6,027 nucleotides of DNA from NCBI RefSeq assembly GCF_000720475.1, contig NZ_JOAP01000108.1:1-6027 (forward strand). The letters are read 5' to 3'. The notes below the pieces were generated by a model that saw only the letters and a program-made list of their open reading frames with translations, was not told where the DNA came from and did no database searches. Below, piece after piece: positions 1-5,088 of this stretch (position 1 is the stretch's first letter; each line of letters begins with the position of its first letter). A program made the position numbers and the translations under genes. This DNA is from Streptomyces aureocirculatus (GTDB lineage: Bacteria; Actinomycetota; Actinomycetes; Streptomycetales; Streptomycetaceae).

Positions 1-2
1 GC

Positions 3-86
3 CGCTACGAACGCAAGGCCGAGCACTTCCTCGCCTTCACCAGCATCGCCTGCACCCTCATCTGCTACCGCAGACTATCCAAATGA
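3..86 (+). CDS. IS5-family transposase, C-terminal tail (partial, cut by window start)
   Basis: The first 28 codons of this frame, ending in TGA at 84-86, encode a tail reading RYERKAEHFLAFTSIA followed by CTLICYRRLSK. This pattern of an R-Y-E-R-K-A-E run, an F-T-S-I-A stretch and a terminal C-Y-R-R-L is the usual C-terminus of IS5-family DDE transposases in actinomycetes, downstream of the catalytic glutamate. The enzyme would cut and join the ends of its own element. The start and the catalytic region lie outside the window, so whether this copy is intact cannot be judged. It is alignable with, but clearly different from, the other IS5 tail at the right edge. The element's 3' boundary probably falls a few bases after the stop. 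Confidence 0.85.
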   Translation, partial: RYERKAEHFLAFTSIACTLICYRRLSK

Positions 87-98
87 GATGGCGTCTTA
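81..98 (+). repeat. Probable right terminal end of the left IS5-family element
   Basis: The bases overlapping and following the transposase stop (AAATGAGATGGCGTCTTA) lie where IS5-family elements carry their terminal inverted repeat, and they end in a CTTAG-like context. The matching left end is outside the window, so the boundary is inferred from position and general resemblance, not from a matched pair. Confidence 0.35.
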
Positions 99-126
99 GG
101 AGCAGTTGGTCGCTTACCACTGACCT

Positions 127-585
127 ATGCAGGGGGTTTCGGAGCGAGCGGCGCAGATCGATGTGACTCAGGCACTGCATACTCCGCATGGCTGGGCCGT
201 CACTTGCGAGGGCCTGGCGCTCGACCCCACTTGGCCCCACGAAGGCGGCAGCGCCCATCTCGGGCTTCCCTTCGCTGACCCGGGCATGTGGCCCCACCCG
301 CTCTTCGGCCGGAGTCCTCTCCAGGAGCCGCCGTTTTTGCACGAGGCAGTGGCCGAGCCGATGATTCTGGGATCAGGCAGCCGACAGACGGCTGCGCCCG
401 GTCCTGATGGCGAACTGCTGCGGGTCCCCCCCCGCTGCTGCCCCGATAGGATGCGGCCGGCGCGGAGCTGGACGGTGCCCGGTACGGGCCGGGGACCGCC
501 TGCTCCTGATCGCACGGCACGCCGCCCGGACCCACTGCCCGGCGCCCGTTACTCGATTCCGTCCGCCGTGGTCCAGCTCGCTTGA
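127..585 (+). CDS. Hypothetical protein, probably 5'-truncated remnant of an actinobacterial/phage family
   Basis: An ATG at 127 opens a 152-codon frame. Residues about 15-75 look like real protein: LHTPHGWAVTCEGLALDPTW is followed by GSAHLGLPFADPGMWP and an FGRSPLQEPPF segment. This matches the pattern of a family common in actinobacteria and their phages, where a histidine-containing 'HAW-V-DG-V-DPTW' segment precedes 'YLG-PF' near the C-terminus. In that family this block normally follows another 60-100 residues, which are missing here. The frame is closed by TGA just before the ATG and there is no Shine-Dalgarno site, so the gene was probably beheaded by the neighbouring IS5 insertion. 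After residue about 95 the translation becomes proline/arginine-rich and unconvincing, beginning near an eight-C run at 426-433, which suggests a frameshift or a chance extension. The function is unknown. Confidence 0.4.
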   Translation: MQGVSERAAQIDVTQALHTPHGWAVTCEGLALDPTWPHEGGSAHLGLPFADPGMWPHPLFGRSPLQEPPFLHEAVAEPMILGSGSRQTAAPGPDGELLRVPPRCCPDRMRPARSWTVPGTGRGPPAPDRTARRPDPLPGARYSIPSAVVQLA

Positions 586-794
586 ACAAGATCCTGTTAC
601 GGACTCCCAGGAGCGTGCACCTCCGAGCGGGGGGGATTACGGTCAGACGATGCGCACCCTCGCATGCCCGGTACCGACGGTTTCGGCGATCGTAGCGTCG
701 CCCGGGCGCTGAACTCGCCGGGAACCGTCGACGGGCCTGAGATGCGAACAGCCCCCTCGACCTGGGCGGATTCCGGGATCGTCGCCACACATGA

Positions 795-917
795 TCACTG
801 ACGTGTGGTGGCGAGCAGTGTATGCAGGCGCTCGGCTGGTAAAACCCAGCCGAGCGTTTTGAGTGCGTCGTTGTTGAGTTTGGCAGCAGCAGCGTCCAGC
901 TCCTGGCGGCTGAACCC
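795..917 (-). pseudogene. IS30-family transposase, C-terminal fragment 1
   Basis: Read on the reverse strand this gives about 40 codons, GFSRQELDAAAAKLNN, then DALKTLGWVLPAERLHTLLA, then TTRQ and TGA at 797-795. The spacing of 'LN-x-KTLGW-x-PAERL' is the hallmark C-terminus of IS30-family transposases, which catalyse copy-paste transposition through a DDE active site. Here the usual RPRKTLGW is NDALKTLGW, so the copy has drifted. Going upstream the frame meets a stop within about ten codons of the recognisable part, and no catalytic residues remain, so this is a dead relic. It sits just upstream of the secreted SH3-like gene, on the opposite strand. Confidence 0.7.
829..860 (+). terminator. 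Terminator-like hairpin embedded in IS30 relic 1
   Basis: CGCTCGGCTGG (829-839) pairs perfectly with CCAGCCGAGCG (846-856) over 11 bp around a six-base loop TAAAAC, and is followed directly by TTTT (857-860). A GC-rich stem followed by a T-run on the plus strand has the form of an intrinsic terminator for transcription running rightward, opposite to the transposase. It overlaps the transposase codons for TLGW through PAER. Termination activity is inferred, and the T-run is short. Confidence 0.45.
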
Positions 918-984
918 GGCCGACGAGTCTTCAGTTCCTCAACTGCGAGCTCACGTTGAAAACAGGTCACCTCATACAGGGCGC

Positions 985-1015
985 TTGACGGGGTGCGGGA
1001 ATCGAGCGCTACTTG
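985..1015 (+). promoter_or_regulatory. Possible promoter for the secreted SH3-like gene
   Basis: TTGACG at 985-990 is a good -35 hexamer. The best -10 candidate, TACTTG at 1010-1015, lies at a long 19-base spacing, which makes this a weak call. It is placed 40 bases before the chosen start codon and just outside IS30 relic 1. Confidence 0.25.
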
Positions 1016-1042
1016 TCGGTGCTCACAGCATAAATGCTGATC

Positions 1043-1050
1043 AAAGGGGA
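1043..1050 (+). promoter_or_regulatory. Ribosome binding site that selects the 1055 start
   Basis: AAAGGGGA lies four bases before the ATG at 1055. It overlaps the frame of an earlier ATG at 1034, so it cannot serve that codon, and it is too far from the ATG at 1067. It therefore favours 1055 as the start. Confidence 0.6.
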
Positions 1051-1054
1051 ACCA

Positions 1055-1408
1055 ATGGGAGAAATCATGCGATCCAGGTTGACTGTCACGCTGGCGGTAG
1101 CCGCCGTCGTCGGCCTTGCCCTTCCGGGGGTTGCGGATGCGGCGGATGGCTCGCCCCAGCCCAGGACCGACACGGCCTGTAACGACGGCAAGGCGACAAC
1201 ATTCGAGAACGTGGTCGTCCGCACCAGTACCAGTACCAGTGCCGCTGTGGTGACCACTGCCCTGAAGGGGCAGACGTGGGCCTGTGGCACAAGTAGCCCC
1301 TTCCGGGGCGGCCGGTATACCGCTTGCGGGACATCGAACGGCGACGGTTGGTTCTATGTCTACACCGCCAACTACTCGGGCTATAGCGCGTCAGCTTGTT
1401 GGGGGTGA
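1055..1408 (+). CDS. Secreted small four-cysteine SH3-like domain protein
   Basis: This 117-residue protein starts with a clear Sec signal peptide: positive residues (R6, R8), a hydrophobic core from about L9 to L23, and a likely signal peptidase site after A27-D28-A29. The mature part of about 88 residues contains 'FENVVVRTSTSTSAAVVTT' followed by LKGQTWACG, 'GGRYTACG', 'GDGWFYVY' and 'SGYSASACW'. The order (VR-x-STS-x-VV, a K-G turn, W-F-Y-V, then S-G-Y near the end) is that of bacterial SH3-like domains, which usually bind cell-wall peptides. Cysteines 42, 77, 91 and 115 could form two disulfides. There is no catalytic or anchoring domain, so it is probably released outside the cell as a single domain. 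The start at 1055 is chosen from the Shine-Dalgarno site. It lies between two IS30 relics, with no operon partner. The fold call is from pattern only; the ligand is unknown. Confidence 0.8.
   Translation: MGEIMRSRLTVTLAVAAVVGLALPGVADAADGSPQPRTDTACNDGKATTFENVVVRTSTSTSAAVVTTALKGQTWACGTSSPFRGGRYTACGTSNGDGWFYVYTANYSGYSASACWG
1223..1240 (+). repeat. Hexanucleotide tandem repeat (ACCAGT x3)
   Basis: Three perfect copies of ACCAGT lie in frame within the SH3-like gene and encode Thr-Ser three times, in the loop after the VR motif. Copy-number change would lengthen or shorten this loop by two residues without breaking the frame. Confidence 0.8.
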
Positions 1409-1440
1409 CGCTACCCGCGTGGCACCTCCCGCCGCCGCAA

Positions 1441-1535
1441 GGCGCATTCCGGCGGTCTTCGCATCACAGTGATCAACTGGCTGTCTCCAGGAGCTTTGCG
1501 AGGCGCTCGGCTGGGGTTTCCCAGCCGAGCGTTTG
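1441..1535 (-). mobile_element. IS30-family element, 3'-end relic 2
   Basis: On the reverse strand 1473-1535 encodes QTLGWETPAERLAKLLETAS followed by TGA at 1475-1473, which is an IS30-type transposase C-terminus that matches the family pattern better than relic 1. The non-coding tail at 1441-1472 aligns with that of relic 1. Similarity stops abruptly around 1535, exactly where methyltransferase-like sequence begins on the plus strand. The fragment is therefore an element end joined to the methyltransferase by deletion or recombination inside the transposase, rather than a whole insertion. Confidence 0.7.
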
Positions 1536-2236
1536 GCCGCGCCTACAAGCAGCAGCTCATCGACCTGCTGGACGTTGCGCCTGGTCAGACAGTGTTGGAT
1601 GTTGGCTGCGGCCCGGGAACTGACCTTTCGGCACTGGCTGAGCGGGTCGGTGAGGACGGCTCCGTGATCGGCGTCGATCGCGATCCGGCGATGCTCGCCC
1701 AAGCACGTGAACGGACCAGTGACCTGCACGGAGTGGAGATCCGGGAGGGCGACGTACACGCGCTTCCCATCGGCCCGGCATCGGTAGATCGAGCCAAGAT
1801 CGACCGGGTTCTGATGCACGTTGCGGAGCCTGACGCTGCTCTCACTCAGCTGCACCGTGCCACTCGACCGGGCGCCCTCGTCGGTCTCGTCGAGCCTGAC
1901 TGGGACACATTGGTCGTCGACGCGGAGGATCGTCAGACTTGCCGTGACTTCACTTGGTACACCACGGAGAAGGTAGTCCGGAACGCCACCATCTGACGCA
2001 GCCTGGGTCGGCTTGCTGAGAAGGCGGGCTTCCGGGTGGAGACGGTGCTTGCGACGACGCCGGTCTTCAGGGACCTCGCCGACGCGGACCACACACTGGG
2101 GCTCGGCCGCAACATGCAGCAGGCCATCAACGACGGTTATGTGGAACAAGACCGCGGCCAGCAGTGGTTCGCCAACCTTGCGGAGGGTTCCTTCTATGCA
2201 TCGTTCGCTCTCGTCACCGTGATCTGTTCTCGGTGA
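1469..2236 (+). pseudogene. SAM-dependent class I methyltransferase, broken by in-frame TGA and replaced N-terminus
   Basis: The recognisable enzyme begins about 1536 (GRAYKQQLIDLL). Motif I, VLDVGCGPGTD, is at residues 42-52 if the GTG at 1469 is counted as 1, with the acidic motif II in VIGVDRD (D70). REGDVHALP, DRVLMHVAEPDAAL and RPGALVGLVEPDWD follow, as in Rossmann-fold methyltransferases acting on small molecules. A TGA at 1994-1996 ends this frame after VRNATI. The same frame then resumes perfectly (RSLGRLAEKAGFRVETVLA, then TTPVFRDLADADHTLGLG) down to TGA at 2234-2236, so a single nonsense codon splits one gene. The first 23 or so residues are encoded by IS30 relic 2, the native N-terminus is missing, and there is no Shine-Dalgarno site. 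Motif I and the acceptor region are intact, but lesions at both the start and the middle argue against function. The substrate is unknown. Confidence 0.8.
1504..1531. repeat. Perfect 12-bp stem hairpin in IS30 relic 2
   Basis: CGCTCGGCTGGG (1504-1515) is perfectly complementary to CCCAGCCGAGCG (1520-1531) around the loop GTTT, and TTT follows at 1532-1534. It is the counterpart of the hairpin in relic 1, with the same outer 11 bp and a different loop. It could terminate transcription leaving the SH3-like gene about 95 bases upstream, but its T-run is weak. Confidence 0.55.
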
Positions 2237-2465
2237 CCGTCGGCGGTGGCAGCCCCGCAACCGGCGTCGGGGCCAGCGGCCGACGTGAGCGTCGTGCCGG
2301 CTTGCGGGTGAGGCGGCGGGTCATGAGCGTGATGGATGCCCAGGTGATGAGGGTTTCGCTGACCTGGGGAAGTCTTTCGTGGTCGCGGCAGTGACGGCGG
2401 GCCCTCATGATCCACGAAAGTGAGCGCTCGACGACCCAGCGCCGGGCTCTGTGGAATCTGATTTG
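2214..2465 (-). pseudogene. IS5-family transposase, C-terminal relic (contains the VVER glutamate)
   Basis: The reverse strand reads FHRARRWVVERSLSWIMR, then ARRHCRDHERLPQVSETLIT, then WASITLMTRRLTRK. The run 'RRWVVER-x-x-SW', 'RD-x-ERLP-x-x-SE' and 'TLMTRRL' is the C-terminal part of IS5-family DDE transposases, and the glutamate of VVER is the family's last catalytic residue. Upstream the frame hits TGA at 2468-2466, so the first two-thirds, including the two catalytic aspartates, are absent. Downstream the frame runs past the expected end to a stop at 2214, overlapping the methyltransferase remnant by about 20 bases; the true element tip may therefore lie near 2235 rather than 2214. It is a different lineage from both edge IS5 copies and is not functional. 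Confidence 0.8.
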
Positions 2466-2474
2466 TCAAGTAGT

Positions 2475-2744
2475 TCAGCCTTTGCCCTGGTTGACGGCGA
2501 CGATGGGCAGGAGCGTCGCGGTCGCCGGAACAGCGGTCTGTCGAGGTGTCGCGCCGGCTGGCGTAGGAACGTCGACCAGCCGCTCCAGCAGTTGGTCGAG
2601 TGCGGCCTGCCCGTCGTCGACGGCGGCGCGTTCTTCGTCGTTGAGCGGAACGTTCGCCAACATGCTGGGCGGGAACGGCGGCTCCGTATCCGGCACGCGC
2701 TCGGTGTACTCGATGCCGTCATCATCTCGGCAGGCCGCGTACAC
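2475..2744 (-). CDS. Hypothetical 89-residue protein, possibly a C-terminal remnant
   Basis: A GTG at 2744 preceded by GGGGGA about 10 bases upstream opens an 89-codon frame with strongly G/C third positions. The sequence has an acidic start (CRDDDGIEYTERVPDTEPPF), a probable amphipathic helix (LNDEERAAVDDGQAALDQLL), a proline/threonine linker (VPTPAGATPRQ) and a short hydrophobic end (TLLPIVAVNQGKG). There is no signal peptide, membrane segment or motif I can name. The same frame stays open upstream of the GTG into the end of the Tat gene, so it could be the tail of a larger gene cut off at about 2779. It lies 34 bases downstream of the Tat gene on the same strand and could be co-transcribed with it. 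Its 3' end abuts the IS5 relic. It looks like genuine coding sequence, but the function is unknown. Confidence 0.5.
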   Translation of the reverse strand: MYAACRDDDGIEYTERVPDTEPPFPPSMLANVPLNDEERAAVDDGQAALDQLLERLVDVPTPAGATPRQTAVPATATLLPIVAVNQGKG

Positions 2745-2778
2745 GCCGTCGGGTCCCCCTGTTTCGAGTGGACCGACC

Positions 2779-3648
2779 CTACGGCAGTGGTGTCCGGCGG
2801 ACGAAGGACATGCCGTATCGGCCGCCCTGCCAGATGTTCGCGCCGCTCACGTACATGGGGTTCCAGGAGTGCCAGTACAGGGATTCGATGTACTTCGGCT
2901 CGAGGCCGGGGGTGAACGGCTTCATCGTGACCCCGGCGAGGGGATTGCGCTGGCGGTCCATGCTCCAGCTACCGAAGTCCACGTCCAGGAACGTGGCCGC
3001 ATAGGCGGTGTCGCGATCCAGGTCCGTCAAGGTGAACTGTGTTTGGGGTTTGCCGGCGACGAAGTACTTCAGTACTTCCAGTTTCGCCCGCCGGCCGTCG
3101 TTGTTGCCCTCGTACACGGAGTGGTTGTTGGGCGGCGAGTACCAGTCCCCGTAGCCCCGGAACGGTCGGCTCGCAACGAAGGGCGGCGCGATGGTGGAAC
3201 GGGAGAAGGACATCGGGAAGCCCGTTCCGTTCCAACTGCTCGTGCCGGACAGGTAGTCGGTGTTCCAGGTGTGCTGGAGGAGCGTCGGCCAGATGAGCGT
3301 GCTGGGCCCGGTGAGCGTGATGTTCCGGACCTCATGTGCGTCCAGGGGAACGTTCTGGACGTACCCCGAGTAGGTTTCGTTGCGTTCCAGCTCGATGAAC
3401 TTGAGGAAGAGCGTGTAGTTGGTGCTGGGCGGCTGCTGCTGGGCCACGATCTCCAGCCTGGCGTTTCGGCCGTCGTACGAGCCCAGCCACGTGCCGTGGA
3501 ACGCCCGTACGTCCTGGACGCGGCGCGGGCCCGCGGCTGCGGCGGAGGTGACTGCCCCGCCGAGCACCGACGTGGCTCCGGCGGCGAGCGCGGTGCCGAC
3601 AGTTCTCTTGAGCACCTTGCGACGTGATAACGGCTGGTGTGCTGCCAT
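2779..3648 (-). CDS. Tat-exported protein with two copies of an unrecognised domain
   Basis: The 289-residue product begins with a twin-arginine signal: LSRRKVLKRT at residues 7-16, a hydrophobic stretch to about 35 and an AAAA cleavage region at 36-39. It should therefore be folded in the cytoplasm and exported by Tat. The mature part is an internal duplication, residues 49-150 and 163-284. Matching pairs include DGRNARLEI (59-67) with DGRRAKLEV (184-192), LERNETYSGYV (87-97) with LDRDTAYAATFL (210-221), and HTWNTDYLSG then W-NG-GFPMSF (126-148) with HSWNPMYVSG then W-QGGRYGMSF (260-282). The conserved aromatic and glycine residues and alternating strands suggest beta-rich domains, perhaps a ligand-binding barrel; that is inference. 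There are no cysteines. I chose ATG at 3648 because AGTGAGG lies six bases before it; an ATG two codons upstream would abut that site. I do not recognise the family. Confidence 0.85.
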   Translation of the reverse strand: MAAHQPLSRRKVLKRTVGTALAAGATSVLGGAVTSAAAAGPRRVQDVRAFHGTWLGSYDGRNARLEIVAQQQPPSTNYTLFLKFIELERNETYSGYVQNVPLDAHEVRNITLTGPSTLIWPTLLQHTWNTDYLSGTSSWNGTGFPMSFSRSTIAPPFVASRPFRGYGDWYSPPNNHSVYEGNNDGRRAKLEVLKYFVAGKPQTQFTLTDLDRDTAYAATFLDVDFGSWSMDRQRNPLAGVTMKPFTPGLEPKYIESLYWHSWNPMYVSGANIWQGGRYGMSFVRRTPLP

Positions 3649-3908
3649 GACCATCCTCACTGTAGGAAGGACTCGATCGTGGGGGAGCCGGGTTGCGTGT
3701 GCCGTGCGCCCCAACTCGCCCACTGTAATGCGCGCCTGCAGCGAGGAAGTAAAGATTGATGAAAGCCTGACGGACAGGACTGCCCGGGCATGGCGCCGTG
3801 TCGCTGCGGTGTTCGCGGTCTTTCGTGGGAGCCGCGGAGTGGGGGCTCATCGCCGCTCGCACCTCGCCCCGCCTTGCTCAACCTCTCGCAGGAGATCTTC
3901 GTCGGCTT

Positions 3909-3922
3909 GGCTTGGCCAAGCC
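3909..3922. repeat. Perfect 14-bp palindrome
   Basis: GGCTTGGCCAAGCC is identical to its reverse complement. It sits in the non-coding region between the divergent genes, about 260 bases from the Tat start and 290 from the lipoprotein start, so it is not obviously placed to control either promoter. Confidence 0.4.
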
Positions 3923-4131
3923 CGGCCCCGGACAGCGGCCAGACCAATGTTCAAGCCCCGCGGCGTGTGTGACGTGACGACTCCCGGACGAAGACGCTGG
4001 GCGAGCGGTGGACGAACGCCAGTCGAGGCCAGCGAGTCACGGGTTACGGAGCACGCGTGGATGGCGGCGACGGCACCGAAGCCTTCACCGCTTCCGCCGC
4101 CACGGACCGGCCGGTGTTGCTCGCGGAACTT

Positions 4132-4147
4132 TGAGTACGCGTACTCA
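4132..4147. promoter_or_regulatory. Perfect 16-bp palindrome, probable operator upstream of the lipoprotein gene
   Basis: TGAGTACGCGTACTCA is a perfect two-fold palindrome ending 66 bases before the lipoprotein start. The right arm contains TACTCA, which could be part of a -10 element, with TTGCTC at 4117-4122 a possible but widely spaced -35. A dimeric regulator bound here would overlap the promoter. The regulator is unknown, and none is encoded nearby except a possible decayed fragment at the right end. Confidence 0.5.
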
Positions 4148-4213
4148 TGCGCTCGTGTACGGGGCAGGGAAATATGTGGCGATGAACGTTAAGCATCCGG
4201 GAGGGGAGAGGAA

Positions 4214-4969
4214 TTGGGATCACATCGGAGACCGGGTGCGGGCGTGCTGATGGTGGGATGTGCGTTGATGATGACGGTGGCCACCGCATGCTCCCGCCCG
4301 CCCGCCGACAGCGAGCTGCGCGCCAAGGCCCAGGCACCCGACGCACAGCGCATGCGTGACTCGGAGGAGGCGCATATCCGGGGGCTGCTGGCACCGTTCA
4401 GCCGCGTGGAGGGCCTACACCCCGGATATACGATGTTCGAGGACAGATGCCACAAAGCCCGCGAGGGCAACATCTTCGAGCCCGCCACGGGCCCCTCGCT
4501 GACCTGCTCGATGAACGGGCATGCCGTGTTCGGGGTCGAGGGTGAGGTCGCCGACGTGCTGCGGCGTATCGACGCCGCGCACATCGTGAAGTGGCAGCCC
4601 AATGTCAACGGCCCCGGGAGTGCGTCCGGGGGATCGATGGACTACGCGCTGATGTACCAGCGGACGCGGGGTGTGGAGCTTGACGGGCAACTGATGTCCG
4701 CTCCCTACCTGCAGTCGGCAAACGAAGATGTGAAGATCACATGGGACACGGCGCCGCACGGAACCACGCCCCCTCTGTACCAGGTGGAGGGCAAGGGAAC
4801 GCCTGCCTGCCCGCCACAATCCGTCGTGTACTCCCGGTGCGAGATCACCCCCCAGCGCCCTGAAGCCGTGCCGTCCATCCGCGCCCGGTACGGAACGGTT
4901 CTCCAAGTGGACATCCAACCGCCTCTCTCAGACGGAACCTACTTCGAGGTCCCCCGCCCTCGGTCCTGA
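4214..4969 (+). CDS. Predicted lipoprotein of unknown function
   Basis: The 251-residue frame starts at a TTG at 4214 preceded by GAGGGGAG about five bases upstream. The N-terminus has HRR at 4-6, a hydrophobic core VLMVGCALMMTV (11-22) and a lipobox-like VATAC with Cys26. Lgt would lipidate Cys26 and signal peptidase II would cleave before it, leaving the protein anchored on the outer face of the membrane. The mature part starts with a charged segment (residues 32-56) and then a globular region with two likely disulfide pairs, Cys79/Cys98 and Cys199/Cys209. Motifs seen include LHPGYTMFEDRCHKAREGN, GVEGEVADVLRRIDAAHIVK and YALMYQRTRGVELDGQLMS; none names a family for me. It resembles actinobacterial lipoproteins annotated only as hypothetical. 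It is transcribed away from the Tat gene and toward the ricin-type gene. The 16-bp palindrome upstream may regulate it. Confidence 0.8.
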   Translation: MGSHRRPGAGVLMVGCALMMTVATACSRPPADSELRAKAQAPDAQRMRDSEEAHIRGLLAPFSRVEGLHPGYTMFEDRCHKAREGNIFEPATGPSLTCSMNGHAVFGVEGEVADVLRRIDAAHIVKWQPNVNGPGSASGGSMDYALMYQRTRGVELDGQLMSAPYLQSANEDVKITWDTAPHGTTPPLYQVEGKGTPACPPQSVVYSRCEITPQRPEAVPSIRARYGTVLQVDIQPPLSDGTYFEVPRPRS

Positions 4970-5088
4970 AGCTCAGGAACGAAACCGGCCGCACGGCATC
5001 TGGGACAGGCCACGCACGCCGCTGAAAACAGAGGTGCTACCAGCCGACACCGATCTACATCTGGAGTATTAGGTCCCGCCTTCTGATC

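Larger units (their letters stand above)
765..917 (-). mobile_element. IS30-family element, 3'-end relic 1
   Basis: This stretch contains the end of an IS30-type transposase reading leftward, followed by the non-coding tail of the element. The tail (765-803) aligns with the equivalent tail of a second relic at 1441-1480: both begin GGCGGATTCC or GGCGCATTCC, continue through a GTCGTCGC-like or GTCTTCGC-like block, and reach a TGATCA beside the transposase stop. Similarity between the two copies ceases to the left of 765 and 1441, which marks the probable outer tip of the element. The rest of the element, including the catalytic region, is gone. Confidence 0.65.
3649..4213. other. 565-base stretch without a convincing gene
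   Basis: This region separates the divergently transcribed Tat and lipoprotein genes and should hold both promoters. Frames that cross it lack coherent protein features and mostly continue as antisense of the Tat gene. It contains two perfect palindromes (3909-3922 and 4132-4147), listed separately. I see no tRNA, no transposase remnant and no promoter hexamer pair I would defend. Confidence 0.6.

Noticed and set aside
586..764. Search for a gene, tRNA or IS end between the truncated ORF and IS30 relic 1
   Set aside because: No coherent frame, cloverleaf or repeat was found; only homopolymer runs such as seven Gs near 630.
200..970. 256-codon reverse-strand open frame
   Set aside because: It runs out of frame through the IS30 relic and antisense to the 127-585 frame; the composition is typical of non-coding high-GC DNA.
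1994..1996. TGA as a programmed readthrough or selenocysteine codon
   Set aside because: No SECIS-like hairpin is apparent after it, the position is outside known catalytic motifs, and the gene is also damaged at its start. Simple nonsense mutation is sufficient.
1391..2260. 289-codon reverse-strand open frame
   Set aside because: It is antisense to the methyltransferase, has no recognisable motif, and its openness follows from the high GC content. The plus-strand motif I settles the direction.
2407..3627. 406-codon plus-strand open frame, the longest in the window
   Set aside because: It is antisense to the Tat gene. The reverse strand has a twin-arginine signal, a ribosome binding site and an internal domain repeat, while this frame has no protein-like features.
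3419..4192. 257-codon plus-strand open frame covering the non-coding stretch
   Set aside because: It starts inside the antisense of the Tat gene, is rich in Arg, Pro and Ser as expected of a shadow frame, and shows no motif.
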